64,000 nucleotides of DNA from Micromonospora zingiberis (GCF_004331455.1 NZ_SJJR01000019.1:55501-119500), one strand, 5' to 3'. Counted from the stretch's first letter, positions 30,633 to 39,584 are shown. Numbers and translations are program-made. Notes: generated from the letters alone by a model not told the origin.

Positions 30633-32291
30633 TCAGTGCGGCGTCGGCTGGGGTGCCCGCTCGCTGCCGGCCTCGTCCTCCTGGCCCGGCGGAGGGCCGG
30701 CGAACCAGTCGATGCCCCGCGGCCCACCGGCGGCGAGCGCCGCCTCCGCCCGAGCCACCGGATCACGCGGCAGCCCCGCGGCGGTTTCGGCCTGCGGCTG
30801 GTCGGCCCGCTCTCCGTCGACGCCGTCGGCATCGTCGGTCGGTTCGCTGCCGTTCTGCCCACCTGGGCTCATCGTCGGCGCGCTCCCGTTGGTGGCCGGG
30901 GCGCCGTTACCGGCGGGCGGCGTCGCGGCGAGGACCGTCGGCGACTCCACGCCGGGCCGACCCGGCGGGCGTTCCACGGACCGGGCGCCGACCATCGGAT
31001 ACTCGGCGGTCTCGCCGCCACCGGCCGCGGCGGCCATCACCGCAGCAGCGGCCAGGTCGGCGACCCGCTTGGCCTCCCGTTGCACCCGGGCCCGGGTCTC
31101 CTTGGCGTGCCGCTCGGCCGCCTCGACGCCCCGCCGCACCTCGTCCAGCCGCTGGCTCTCCGCCGCGAGCTCCCGAACGGTTTCCTCCAGCTGTTGCCGA
31201 ATCCGGGTCAGCTCGGCGTCCGTGGCCTCCTGGTCCCGCCGCGTCTCGTCGAGCTGCTGGCTCGCGGTGTCCAGCTCCTGCCGCACCTGAGCCAGCGCGT
31301 CCTGCTGCTCGCCGATCTCCAGCTGGACGGCGTGCAGTTGCTCCTCGGCCGCCGCGGCCTGCTCGTCGCTGTGCTTGCGCACCTCGGCGGCCTGCTCGTC
31401 GGCCCGCTTGCGGATCTCCGCGGAGTACTGCTGCGCGTCCGCGATCATCGAACTGACCCGCTGCTCCGCCGCGCTGCGCTGAGCCGCCAACTCCCGCTCG
31501 GCCGCCGCCCGCTGCTCGGCCAGGTCCTCCTCGGCCGTGGCCCGCCGCTCCGCCAACTCCTCCTCGACGGTGGTACGCCACTGCGCCAGCTCCTGCTGGC
31601 TCTTCGAGCGGGCCGCCTGGATCTCCTGGTGGATCTGGGTACGCGCGGAGGTGGTCAGTGCCTCTGCCGCCGACCTGGCCTGCTCGACCTGCTGTCGGCA
31701 CTGTTCCCCGATGCGCTGGGCCTCCTGCTGGGCCCGCTCGTGCGCGGCCTCGCCCTCGGCGCGCAGCTTGTCGGCCCGCTCCCGGGTCTCCGCCAACTCC
31801 GCCTCGGCCGTGGTCCTGAGTTCTTCGTACTTCTTGTCGTGCTCGGCCCGCCGGCCGGCCAGCTCCTCCTCAAGATCCGCCAGCGACTTGACCGTCCGCT
31901 CCCGCGCGTTGGCGAGGGTCTTGTCCGCCTCCGCCTGAAGTTTGGTGGCGAGTTGGGTGGCGTCCTCGATCATCTTCGCGCCCTGTTTCTCGGCCAGCTC
32001 CAGCATCTCGCCGATGATCGGGCCCACATCCCGGACGGTGGCCTTGTCCAGCTGCGGCGGGCGCTGCCGCAGCTCGGCCATCTCGACCTGGATCGACTGC
32101 ATCTTGCTGGTCAGTTCCCGGGCGTGCGCGACGGCTCGGTCCCGCTCGGCCGCGATCGCCGCGAGCCGACCGTCCAACTGCTCCACAAAGCGGTCGACCT
32201 GCTTTTTCTCGTACCCGCGCAGGGTGACCTCGAAGTTCGGCCGCGAGGCCAGGTCGTCGCGGACTGCGAACGGCTCCTCGCCGATGGACAT
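30633..32291 (-). CDS. DivIVA-like coiled-coil cytoskeletal protein
   Basis: A 552-residue protein. The N-terminal ~50 residues fit a DivIVA domain ('FEVTLRGYEKKQVDRFVE'). From about 45 to 430 it is an almost unbroken coiled coil rich in Glu, Ala, Gln and Arg ('AELAETRERADKLRAEGE'). A disordered Pro/Gly/Ala tail of about 120 residues follows. This layout resembles actinobacterial polar-growth or hyphal scaffold proteins related to DivIVA, Scy and FilP. It would polymerise at the membrane and organise tip growth or cell shape. The start at ATG 32291 gives the DivIVA domain its usual N-terminal position. It is divergent from the siderophore operon. Confidence 0.85.
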   Translation of the reverse strand: MSIGEEPFAVRDDLASRPNFEVTLRGYEKKQVDRFVEQLDGRLAAIAAERDRAVAHARELTSKMQSIQVEMAELRQRPPQLDKATVRDVGPIIGEMLELAEKQGAKMIEDATQLATKLQAEADKTLANARERTVKSLADLEEELAGRRAEHDKKYEELRTTAEAELAETRERADKLRAEGEAAHERAQQEAQRIGEQCRQQVEQARSAAEALTTSARTQIHQEIQAARSKSQQELAQWRTTVEEELAERRATAEEDLAEQRAAAERELAAQRSAAEQRVSSMIADAQQYSAEIRKRADEQAAEVRKHSDEQAAAAEEQLHAVQLEIGEQQDALAQVRQELDTASQQLDETRRDQEATDAELTRIRQQLEETVRELAAESQRLDEVRRGVEAAERHAKETRARVQREAKRVADLAAAAVMAAAAGGGETAEYPMVGARSVERPPGRPGVESPTVLAATPPAGNGAPATNGSAPTMSPGGQNGSEPTDDADGVDGERADQPQAETAAGLPRDPVARAEAALAAGGPRGIDWFAGPPPGQEDEAGSERAPQPTPH

Positions 32292-32556
32292 GCCTCATCC
32301 TCCGTACGATCGCGGGTCGGCACACCGGCGACCCGGCGGCGATGACGCGCAACGCTACCGCTGCCCGTACCGGTCTGTCGTCCCACCCCGGTACGTTTTC
32401 GGGTTGCCCAAAGTGCGGTGTCGGCGGTGCCCGCATGACGAGATGCCGAGATGGCGGCGCTCCGGCGTCCGGCGGTGGCGGTCGGTCGCGCGTACCGCGG
32501 GCATCGAGGGCCGTCGACGAGAAGATCGCCGGGGGTACGTGACGAGGGCCCGCGTC

Positions 32557-32593
32557 TTGACACAAAGTTAGGTTAGGTTAGCCTAACCATATG
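32557..32593 (+). promoter_or_regulatory. leaderless promoter with iron box (DmdR/IdeR-type)
   Basis: TTGACA (32557-32562), a 16-base spacer and TAGCCT (32579-32584) place the transcript start about at the A of the ATG (32591). The -10 lies inside GGTTAG C CTAACC (32576-32588), which matches the core of the TTAGGTTAGGCTAACCTAA-type iron box bound by DmdR/IdeR when iron is plentiful. Repression by iron and leaderless translation are therefore likely. Confidence 0.8.
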
Positions 32594-33424
32594 TCGAGCG
32601 GACTGGCGTCGGACGACGCTGAGCAGCGCCTACGTGGCGTCGACCTCTGCCTGGGGTATCACGGTGTGGCAGTGGTTCACGAAGCGTCGATCACCCTCCG
32701 TGCCGGTGCGGTGACTGCGCTCGTCGGGCCCAACGGCAGCGGCAAGTCCACCCTGCTGCGGGCGCTGGCCCGGCTGCATCCCGTCGACAGCGGCACCGTG
32801 CTCTGCGCCGACGGCACCGCCGCGACCGGCCTGCCGGCCAAGGAGTTCGCCCGCCGGGTCACCCTGCTCGCCCAGAGTCGCCCCGTCCCCAGCGGAATCA
32901 CCGTCCGGGATGTGGTCGGCTACGGCCGCCACCCGTACCGGGGCCGCTGGCGCACCGACGACCCCGACGGCCCGGCCGCCGTCGCCCGCGCGATGGCGGT
33001 CACCGGGGTCACCACGATGGCCGACCGTCCGGTCGACGAACTCTCCGGCGGCGAGCTGCAACGGGTCTGGCTGGCCACCTGCCTGGCCCAGGACACCCCG
33101 GTGCTCCTGCTCGACGAACCCACCACCTTCCTCGACCTGCGCTATCAGGTCGAGATCCTCGACCTGATGCGCGACCTCGCCGACGACCACGGTGTCGCCG
33201 TCGGCGTGGTGCTGCACGACCTCAACCAGGCCGCCGCGGTGGCCGACGAGGTGGTGCTGTTGCACGGTGGCCGGATCCGCGCCACCGGCACCCCGGCCGA
33301 GGTCTTCACCGAGCAGGACCTGACCGAGACCTACGGCATCCGCATCGAGGTCCACACCGATCCGACCAGCGGCCTGGTGACCACCCGCCCGGTGGGCCGG
33401 CACCTCACCCGCATCCCGGTCTGA
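32591..33424 (+). CDS. iron-siderophore ABC transporter, ATP-binding subunit
   Basis: A 277-residue ATPase of the FecE/FepC class. Walker A is 'LVGPNGSGKSTLLRALAR', the Q-loop 'VTLLAQSRPVPSGITV', the signature 'VDELSGGELQRVWLATC', Walker B 'PVLLLDEPTTFLDLRYQ' and the H-loop 'VGVVLHDLNQAAAVAD'. It powers uptake of ferric siderophores through the permease encoded two genes later. The ATG overlaps the iron box and has no Shine-Dalgarno sequence, indicating a leaderless message. The first gene of a four-gene uptake operon. Confidence 0.93.
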   Translation: MSSGLASDDAEQRLRGVDLCLGYHGVAVVHEASITLRAGAVTALVGPNGSGKSTLLRALARLHPVDSGTVLCADGTAATGLPAKEFARRVTLLAQSRPVPSGITVRDVVGYGRHPYRGRWRTDDPDGPAAVARAMAVTGVTTMADRPVDELSGGELQRVWLATCLAQDTPVLLLDEPTTFLDLRYQVEILDLMRDLADDHGVAVGVVLHDLNQAAAVADEVVLLHGGRIRATGTPAEVFTEQDLTETYGIRIEVHTDPTSGLVTTRPVGRHLTRIPV

Positions 33425-33463
33425 ACCCGGACCATCCGCAAACCGCACCCGAGAAAGAGCATC

Positions 33464-34444
33464 ATGTTCCGTACCCGTGTCACCGCCCTGGCTGCCGCCA
33501 CCGCGCTGCTGCTGACCGCCTGCGGCACCACCGAGAGCACCACCGAGCCCACCCCCGCCGGATCCGCCGCCGGCGGGCCGGTCACGGTGACCGACAGCCG
33601 GGGCAAGGAGGTGAAGCTCGACAACCCCGCCACCAAGGTCGTCGCCCTGGAGTGGGGCGAGGCCGAGATGCTGGTCAGCCTCGGTGTCATGCCGGTCGGC
33701 GTGGCCGACCCCAAGGGCTACGCCACCTGGGTGACCGCCGCCGGACTCGACGCGGGCGTCAAGGACGTCGGCACCCGGGGGGAGCCGAGCGTCGACTCGA
33801 TCGTCGCCTTGCAGCCCGACCTGGTGGTCATGGAGGACGGTCGCGGCGCCAACCTGGTCACCCAGCTGGAGAATTACGTACCGGTCGTCGTCACCAAGGG
33901 CAGCGACGCCGCCGACAACCTCGGCCGGATGCGCGCCGACCTCAACATGATCGCCCAGGCGGTGGGCAAGACCGCCGAGGCGGAGAAGCTGCTGGCCGAC
34001 TTCGACGCCGCCATCGCCGAGGGCAAGCAGAAGATCGCCAACGCCGGTGCCGCCGGAAAGCCGTTCGCCATCGCCGACGGCTGGAAGGAAGGCAGCACCG
34101 TCAGCATCCGGATGTTCGGCCAGGGCGCACTGGTCTCCCAGATCGGCATCCAGCTCGGCCTCACCAACGCCTGGCAGGGCAAGACCGACGAGGAGTGGGG
34201 CCTGGGCCAGACCGACGTCGAGGGGCTGACCGGCCTCAAGAGTCCCGACCTGCACTTCTTCTACAACGCCTCGGACGGCACCGACGTCTTCGCCGACGGC
34301 CTGGCCGACAACGCCATCTGGAAGTCGCTGCCCTTCGTCCAGCAGGGCAACCTGCACCGGATGCCGGACGGCATCTGGACCTTCGGCGGGCCGCTCTCCG
34401 GCAAGCAGTACCTCGACCAGCTCGTCAACACCTTCGCGGTGTGA
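33464..34444 (+). CDS. iron-siderophore ABC transporter substrate-binding lipoprotein
   Basis: A 326-residue lipoprotein of the FepB/FhuD class: lipobox LLTAC (Cys at about residue 19), a Thr/Pro linker, then two lobes. Conserved features are 'VTVTDSRGKEVKLDNPAT' at the start of the mature domain, 'VALEWGEAEMLVSLGVMP', and 'EPSVDSIVALQPDLVVME'. It captures a ferric siderophore outside the membrane and hands it to the fused permease, whose GTG start overlaps this gene's stop by four bases. Confidence 0.92.
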   Translation: MFRTRVTALAAATALLLTACGTTESTTEPTPAGSAAGGPVTVTDSRGKEVKLDNPATKVVALEWGEAEMLVSLGVMPVGVADPKGYATWVTAAGLDAGVKDVGTRGEPSVDSIVALQPDLVVMEDGRGANLVTQLENYVPVVVTKGSDAADNLGRMRADLNMIAQAVGKTAEAEKLLADFDAAIAEGKQKIANAGAAGKPFAIADGWKEGSTVSIRMFGQGALVSQIGIQLGLTNAWQGKTDEEWGLGQTDVEGLTGLKSPDLHFFYNASDGTDVFADGLADNAIWKSLPFVQQGNLHRMPDGIWTFGGPLSGKQYLDQLVNTFAV

Positions 34445-36549
34445 CCGCGCTGTCCGCGCCCCCGCGTTCGGAGCCGGCCCTCGGGTCGGCTCCGGCCGGG
34501 CGCCTCTCGGCCCCCCGCGTCGTCGGGGCCTTCATCGCGGCCACCGCGCTGCTGCTCGTGGTCGCCGCCGTACACCTCACCCAGGGCACCTCCGCCGTGG
34601 GCGCGCTCGACCTGCTGCGGCTGCTCACCGGTGGCGACGACGAAACCATCCGGGTACTCGTCGCCTCCCGGGTGCCCCGGCTGCTGGCCGGGCTGGCCAT
34701 CGGTGTCGCCCTCGGCTTCGCCGGCGCGGCCCTGCAATCGATCGCCCGCAACCCGCTCGCCTCGCCCGACACCCTGGCCGTCAACGCCGGTGCCCACCTG
34801 GCCATCGTGTCGGTCGCCGCGTTCGGCATCGCGCTGCCGGCGTTGCCCGCCGGAGGGCTCGCCTTCTGCGGCGGGCTCGCGGCGGCGGGGCTGGTGATGG
34901 CGATGTCCTCCGGCGGGCAGGCCGGCACCACCCGGCTGATCCTCGCCGGCTCGGCCACCGCGCTGGCCCTCAGCTCGGTGACCATGCTGCTGCTCCTGCT
35001 CTTCGAGCAGGCCACCATCGGCCTGTTCGCCTGGGGCAACGGCTCGCTGGTGCAGAGCGACCTGACCGCGCTCGGCCAACTCGCCCCGGTCATCGGTGTC
35101 TCCATCGTGGTGCTGATGCTGCTCGGGCACCGCCTCGACATCCTCGCCCTCGGCGACGACACCGCCACCGTGCTCGGCCTCGACGTGCGGCGTACCCGGC
35201 TGGTCGTCACGGTGCTGGCCGTACTGCTCTCCGCTGCGGCGGTCACCCTCACCGGACCGGTCGGCTTCGTCGGCCTCTGCGCGCCGGTGATCGTCCGGCT
35301 GCTCGGCTCCCTGGTGCCCGGCGTGCACCGGCACCGGGTGCTGCTGCCGCTCTCCGGTATCGCCGGAGTGATCATCGTGCTCGGCTCGGACGTGCTGCTC
35401 CGGGCGGTCATGGGCGGCCAGGCCGGCGTCGACATCCCCACCGGCGTGGTGACCACCCTGCTCGGCGCGGCCATCCTGATCTGGCTGGCCCGGCGGCACC
35501 GCGACGCCGGCCCCACCCGCCGCCCGCCGGGCGGTCACGCCGCCGTGCGGTCGGCCACCTTCCATCGGGCCGTCGTCACCGTGGCCGCCACGGTCACCGT
35601 CGTCGCGGTGCTGGTGGGCATGCTCTTCGGCGACACCTGGGTGCTGCTCGGCGACATCGTCAACTGGGTCAACGGCAGCACCGGCCCGGCGTACACCTTC
35701 GTGCTGGACCAGCGGTGGCCCCGGGTCGCCGCGGCCCTGCTGGCCGGCGCGGCCCTGGCGGTGGCCGGCACCACCGTGCAGGCGGTCTGCCGCAACCCGC
35801 TGGCCGAGCCGGGCATCCTCGGCATCACCGCCGGTGCCGGACTGGGCGCCGTCTCGCTGCTCACCTTCGTACCGCTGGCCGGCGTCTGGGCCGTCTCCGG
35901 AGTGGCCGGGCTCGGCGCGATGCTGGCCTTCGCCCTGGTCTACGGCGCGGCCTGGCGTGGCGGGCTCAGCTCCGACCGGCTGGTCCTGATCGGATTCGGT
36001 GCCTGGCAGGGTGGCATGGCGATGATCACCTTCATGATCGTCGCGTTCGACCCGTGGAACACCGGAAAGGCCCTCACCTGGCTCTCCGGCTCCACCTACG
36101 GCCGCACCGCCGGCCAGGTGCTGCCGGTGGCGATCGCGCTGCTGGTGCTCACCCCGGCGGTGGTCGCCGCCCGCCGGGAACTGGACCTGATGGCGCTCGA
36201 CGACGACACCCCCCGGGTGCTCGGCGTACGGCTGGAACGTACCCGGCTGGTCGCCCTCGGCGCGGCGGCGCTGCTCACCTCGACCGCGGTCTCCGCCGTC
36301 GGCGTGATCGGCTTCGTCGGCCTGGTCGCCCCGCACGCCGCCCGCGCCCTCGTCGGCGGCCGGCACGACCGGGTGCTGCCGGTCGCCGCGCTGCTCGGCG
36401 CGGCCCTGGTCAGCCTCGCCGACACCCTCGGCCGCACCGTGATCGCCCCGGCCCAGATCCCCGCCGGCCTGGTCACCGCCATGATCGGCACCCCCTACTT
36501 CGTCTGGCTGCTGTGGCGCTCGCGCGCCTCGGCCCCCCAGTCCCGGTAG
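34441..36549 (+). CDS. fused FecCD-FecCD siderophore permease
   Basis: A 702-residue membrane protein holding two complete FecCD permease domains in tandem, as in FhuB. The first (about 20-340) has 'VPRLLAGLAIGVALGFAG', 'QSIARNPLASPDTLAVNA' and 'GPVGFVGLCAPVIVRLLG'. The second (about 370-690) has 'WPRVAAALLAGAALAVAG', 'QAVCRNPLAEPGILGITA' and 'GVIGFVGLVAPHAARALV'. These are the NPL and coupling-loop motifs of iron-complex permeases. The fusion would act as the whole membrane channel with a dimer of the ATPase. The GTG start at 34441 overlaps the preceding stop, so the genes are translationally coupled. Confidence 0.93.
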   Translation: MTALSAPPRSEPALGSAPAGRLSAPRVVGAFIAATALLLVVAAVHLTQGTSAVGALDLLRLLTGGDDETIRVLVASRVPRLLAGLAIGVALGFAGAALQSIARNPLASPDTLAVNAGAHLAIVSVAAFGIALPALPAGGLAFCGGLAAAGLVMAMSSGGQAGTTRLILAGSATALALSSVTMLLLLLFEQATIGLFAWGNGSLVQSDLTALGQLAPVIGVSIVVLMLLGHRLDILALGDDTATVLGLDVRRTRLVVTVLAVLLSAAAVTLTGPVGFVGLCAPVIVRLLGSLVPGVHRHRVLLPLSGIAGVIIVLGSDVLLRAVMGGQAGVDIPTGVVTTLLGAAILIWLARRHRDAGPTRRPPGGHAAVRSATFHRAVVTVAATVTVVAVLVGMLFGDTWVLLGDIVNWVNGSTGPAYTFVLDQRWPRVAAALLAGAALAVAGTTVQAVCRNPLAEPGILGITAGAGLGAVSLLTFVPLAGVWAVSGVAGLGAMLAFALVYGAAWRGGLSSDRLVLIGFGAWQGGMAMITFMIVAFDPWNTGKALTWLSGSTYGRTAGQVLPVAIALLVLTPAVVAARRELDLMALDDDTPRVLGVRLERTRLVALGAAALLTSTAVSAVGVIGFVGLVAPHAARALVGGRHDRVLPVAALLGAALVSLADTLGRTVIAPAQIPAGLVTAMIGTPYFVWLLWRSRASAPQSR

Positions 36550-36587
36550 CGCGTCCCCGCCAACCGGCCCGCACCCAGGAAGGCAGC

Positions 36588-37529
36588 ATGACCAACACCC
36601 TGCCCGTCGCGCCCTGGCGGTTGTTCGCCGTCGAGATCCGCGCGGTACGCCGGCTCAGCCCGTCCTTCATCCGGATCACCTTCACCGGCCCGGACCTGGA
36701 CCGCTTCGCCGACAACGGCTACGACCAGCGGATCAAGCTGGCCCTGCCGCTGCCCGGCCAGCGTGGGGTCTACCTGCCCCAGGGGCCCGACTGGTACGCG
36801 CAGTGGCGGGCGCTGCCGGAGCACCGCCGCAACCCGATCCGTACCTACACCGCTCGGGCGGTCCGTCCGCACCTGCACGAACTCGACGTCGACCTGGTGC
36901 TGCACGGCGACGGCGGACCGGCGACGCGGTGGGCCCGGCGGGTCCGCCCCGGCGACGAGATCGCCATCGCTGGCCCGGACGCCGGATACGACGGTGACCA
37001 CGGCGGGTTGGAGTTCCGGCCGCCCTCGACCGCGCGCCTGCTGCTGGCCGGGGACGAGACGGCGGTGCCGGCCATCAGCGGCATCTGCGAGCGACTGCCG
37101 CTACTTGCCCGGGGTCGGGTCCTGCTGGAGGTTCCCGAAGCGGCGGACGTGTTGCCGCTGACCGCGCCACCCGGCGTCGAGGTGACCTGGCTGCCCCGCA
37201 ACGGCGCCCGGCACGGCGACCGGCTGGTCGACGCCGTCGCCACCGCGGCCGACGAACTGCTCCGCGGCCGGGCGGACCTGCCGGTGGGAGTGGGTGCGCC
37301 GGCCACCGTGGGCGCGGGTGTGCCGGTCGACGACGTGGACGTGGATCGCACGATCCTCTGGGAGGTGCCCGACGCACTCCCGTCGGCCCCGCTCTACGCC
37401 TGGCTGGCGGGCGAGGCGGGCGTCATCCGAAACCTGCGTCGACACCTCGTCACCGACTGCGCCCTGGACCGCCGCGCCGTCGCCTTCATGGGCTACTGGC
37501 GGCAAGGCCGCCCCGACCCCTCCACCTAG
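36588..37529 (+). CDS. siderophore-interacting protein (FAD/NAD(P)H ferric reductase)
   Basis: A 313-residue cytoplasmic flavoprotein of the ViuB/SIP family. It shows an FAD-binding beta barrel with 'RRLSPSFIRITFTGPDL' and 'NPIRTYTARAVRPHLHEL', then a reductase domain with 'RLLLAGDETAVPAISGIC' and a C-terminal 'LYAWLAGEAGVIRNLRRH'. These enzymes reduce ferric siderophores inside the cell to free the iron. AGGA lies about 8 bases before the ATG. It closes the operon; a long hairpin follows 10 bases after its stop. Confidence 0.92.
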   Translation: MTNTLPVAPWRLFAVEIRAVRRLSPSFIRITFTGPDLDRFADNGYDQRIKLALPLPGQRGVYLPQGPDWYAQWRALPEHRRNPIRTYTARAVRPHLHELDVDLVLHGDGGPATRWARRVRPGDEIAIAGPDAGYDGDHGGLEFRPPSTARLLLAGDETAVPAISGICERLPLLARGRVLLEVPEAADVLPLTAPPGVEVTWLPRNGARHGDRLVDAVATAADELLRGRADLPVGVGAPATVGAGVPVDDVDVDRTILWEVPDALPSAPLYAWLAGEAGVIRNLRRHLVTDCALDRRAVAFMGYWRQGRPDPST

Positions 37530-37539
37530 GTTTTGTCTC

Positions 37540-37593
37540 GCGGATCTTGGTACGAAACGGCCCCCATGCGGGCCGTTCCGTACCAAGATCCGC
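37540..37593. terminator. long-armed hairpin after siderophore operon
   Basis: 24-base arms (37540-37563 and 37570-37593), matching except at one base, around a 6-base loop CCATGC. It begins 10 bases after the stop of the siderophore-interacting protein, as a terminator would. Confidence 0.7.
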
Positions 37594-37852
37594 GGATAGG
37601 ACCGGGTCGCCCGGGGGCCGACCAGCGATGGTGGACCGCGGCGTGGACGAGCAACGTAGCCAGGTCGAAGGCGCCTTCAGCGGCGTAAGCAGTGGCGCGA
37701 CCAGGCGGCCAGGTACGACATGCTCGGTATCCACTTCCACGCCTTGCTCGACTCGTCGAACGTCGAACGGCCGACCCGCCGTCCCCAACCAACAAGATCC
37801 GCGAGACAGAACCCACCACCCCACCCCGCCCCCACCCTCGCCCCACAGCCCC

Positions 37853-37923
37853 GCGATCTTGCACTTTCTGCCGCGACAAATGCGGCAAAGGTGACGAGTC
37901 GGGGACCGAAAGTGCAAGATCGC
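37853..37923. repeat. inverted repeat with 16-bp arms and 39-base loop
   Basis: GCGATCTTGCACTTTC (37853-37868) pairs perfectly with GAAAGTGCAAGATCGC (37908-37923). The large loop and perfect arms resemble the element at 51481-51542. It may be a dispersed intergenic element or a terminator for the convergent pair. Confidence 0.65.
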
Positions 37924-37924
37924 C

Positions 37925-37970
37925 GGGGCGGGGCGGGGCGGGGCGGGGCGGGGCGGGGCGGGGCGGGGCG
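37925..37970. repeat. (GGGGC)9 pentanucleotide run
   Basis: Nine head-to-tail GGGGC units followed by further G-runs up to about 37999. On the plus strand this could fold into G-quadruplexes; it lies just past the 3' end of the convergent 2H-phosphoesterase gene. Confidence 0.95.
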
Positions 37971-37989
37971 GGGATGGGGGAGGGTGGGG

Positions 37990-38505
37990 TCAGGGGAGGG
38001 GGTGGGAGATGCCGCGGGCGTGGTCGGTGAGGGCGGCGCTGACCACTGTGGCCTCCAGCGGGAGCATCTCCAGGCAGCGGCGTACGGCGGCGGCCATCAG
38101 CGAGTTCGGCACCCGCATGGACAGCGTGCAGTGCGGCACCCAGCACCCCGGTCGGTAGTGCTCCGCCAGCCCGACGCCGGCTGCGGCGAGTCGGTCGTAG
38201 ACGAGCCGGTGATGCGCCAGCAGTTCCACCGTGGGCGCCGGGCCCAGCCAGAGCACCCGGCCGACGAACTGCCCGGCGTGCTGGAACGACAGCCGCAACG
38301 GTGCGGCCACCGTGACGCCGGCCAACGCCGCCGCGACCTGCTCCGGGTCGAGCCGGGGCGCGACCGCGAGCGAGACGTGCGGCCGGTGCCGCTGCTCCAA
38401 CAGCGACCGCAGGCTCTGCACCCCCTCGGCCTCCAAGGCGTCCCAGAGCACCCGGATCCGGCGGGTGGCGACGGTGTCCAGGTAGAGCTCCAGCGCGGCG
38501 ACCAC
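37990..38505 (-). CDS. 2'-5' RNA ligase / 2H phosphoesterase family protein
   Basis: A 171-residue protein of the 2H superfamily. Both catalytic His motifs are present: 'EQRHRPHVSLAV' (H-V-S) and 'GCWVPHCTLSM' (H-C-T), spaced as in the family. Members hydrolyse cyclic phosphates or reversibly join RNA ends; the physiological substrate is usually unknown. The start is taken as GTG 38505. It lies 32 bases downstream of the alcohol dehydrogenase gene on the same strand and may be co-transcribed. Confidence 0.85.
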   Translation of the reverse strand: MVAALELYLDTVATRRIRVLWDALEAEGVQSLRSLLEQRHRPHVSLAVAPRLDPEQVAAALAGVTVAAPLRLSFQHAGQFVGRVLWLGPAPTVELLAHHRLVYDRLAAAGVGLAEHYRPGCWVPHCTLSMRVPNSLMAAAVRRCLEMLPLEATVVSAALTDHARGISHPLP

Positions 38506-38537
38506 ATGATCACTCTAGAGGTCGCACGAGCCGGTGG

Positions 38538-39584
38538 TCACGGCACGATGACGGCCCGGCCTTCGAGCGTGCCGTCCTGCATCCGCCGGTACGCGCTCAT
38601 CGCGTCGTCCAGTTCGAACGTGGTCGTCTTCGGCCGGATCAGCCCGCGAGCGCCCAGGTCCAGCACCTCGATCAGCTCCGGTCGGCTGCCCCAGTAGGTG
38701 GTCTGGATGCTGACCTCGTACGGCACGGAGAAGAAGCCGACCGACAGTGACCCGCCGCCGAGGCCGACGATGGTCAGATCGCCCAACGTACGTGCGACGG
38801 CGGCGGCGATCTTCAGGGTGGCGTCGGCGCCGACGAAGTCGAGTACGACGTCGGCGCCCCGCCCGCCGGTGGCCGAGCGGATCTCCTCGACGGTCCGCTC
38901 GCCCGAGCGCAGCGTCTGGTCGGCGCCGAACTCCGCGGCGAGCCGTAACGCCTCCTCCCGGGTGTCCACGGCGATGATCCGGGCCGCGGTGGTGGCCTTG
39001 AGGATCTGTACTCCGACGTGGCCGAGCCCACCGACGCCGATGACCACGGCGGTGCTGCCGGGCGGCAGCTTCGGCCAGGACCGGCGGATCGCGTGGTACG
39101 GCGTGAGACCCGCGTCGGTCAGCGGCGCCGCGTGCACCGGGTCCAGCCCGTCGGGCAGTGGCACCACGTGCCGGGCGGCCGGCACCAGCTCGTATTCGGC
39201 CATCCCGCCGTCGAGGCCGAGACCGCCACCGCCGCCGGGCACCGGGGCCGCAGCCGGATTCTCGCAGTAGTTGTCGGCGCCGACCCGGCAGCGGGCGCAG
39301 GTGCCGCAGCCCCACGGACCGTAGACGGCGACCGGCTGGCCGACCTCCAGCCCGGTCACGCCGGCGCCGAGCGCGTGCACCCAGCCGGCATTCTCGTGGC
39401 CAAGGGTGAACGGCGGGTCCCACGGCACGACTCCCGCCTCGAACTCGTGCATCAGGTGCAGGTCGGAGTGGCAGGCGCCGGCACCACCGATCTTCACCAC
39501 CACCTGACCCGGGCCGGGTGTCGGCTCGTCGACCTCGACCAGTTCCGGCTCGGTCTTCCAGGCGGGCAGTCGTAGCGCACGCAT
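38538..39584 (-). CDS. zinc-dependent alcohol dehydrogenase (MDR family)
   Basis: A 348-residue medium-chain dehydrogenase. Catalytic zinc ligands are in 'GGAGACHSDLHLMHEF' and 'LGHENAGWVHALGAGV'; structural zinc Cys residues are in 'GPWGCGTCARCRVGADNY', with a further Cys after it. The NAD(P)-binding motif is 'VVIGVGGLGHVGVQILK'. It probably interconverts an alcohol and an aldehyde or ketone; the substrate is open. ATG 39584 has GGGAGG closely upstream; the frame continues to 39650 without support. Confidence 0.9.
   Translation of the reverse strand: MRALRLPAWKTEPELVEVDEPTPGPGQVVVKIGGAGACHSDLHLMHEFEAGVVPWDPPFTLGHENAGWVHALGAGVTGLEVGQPVAVYGPWGCGTCARCRVGADNYCENPAAAPVPGGGGGLGLDGGMAEYELVPAARHVVPLPDGLDPVHAAPLTDAGLTPYHAIRRSWPKLPPGSTAVVIGVGGLGHVGVQILKATTAARIIAVDTREEALRLAAEFGADQTLRSGERTVEEIRSATGGRGADVVLDFVGADATLKIAAAVARTLGDLTIVGLGGGSLSVGFFSVPYEVSIQTTYWGSRPELIEVLDLGARGLIRPKTTTFELDDAMSAYRRMQDGTLEGRAVIVP

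Larger units (their letters stand above)
37530..37989. other. 460-bp hairpin- and repeat-rich convergent spacer
   Basis: Between the siderophore-interacting protein and the convergent 2H-phosphoesterase gene. It contains two long hairpins and a (GGGGC)9 run, listed separately. GTCTCGCGGATCTTG (37536-37550) recurs inverted at about 37796-37810. Short protein-like stretches in several minus-strand frames (for example LATLLVHAAVHHRW) may be debris of a lost gene, but no intact frame was found. Confidence 0.6.

Noticed and set aside
37486..38146. Protein-like fragments on the minus strand in the siderophore/2H-phosphoesterase spacer
   Set aside because: Short plausible stretches (LATLLVHAAVHHRW, WKWIPSMSYLAAW) fall in different frames with stops between; at most debris, not an annotatable gene.
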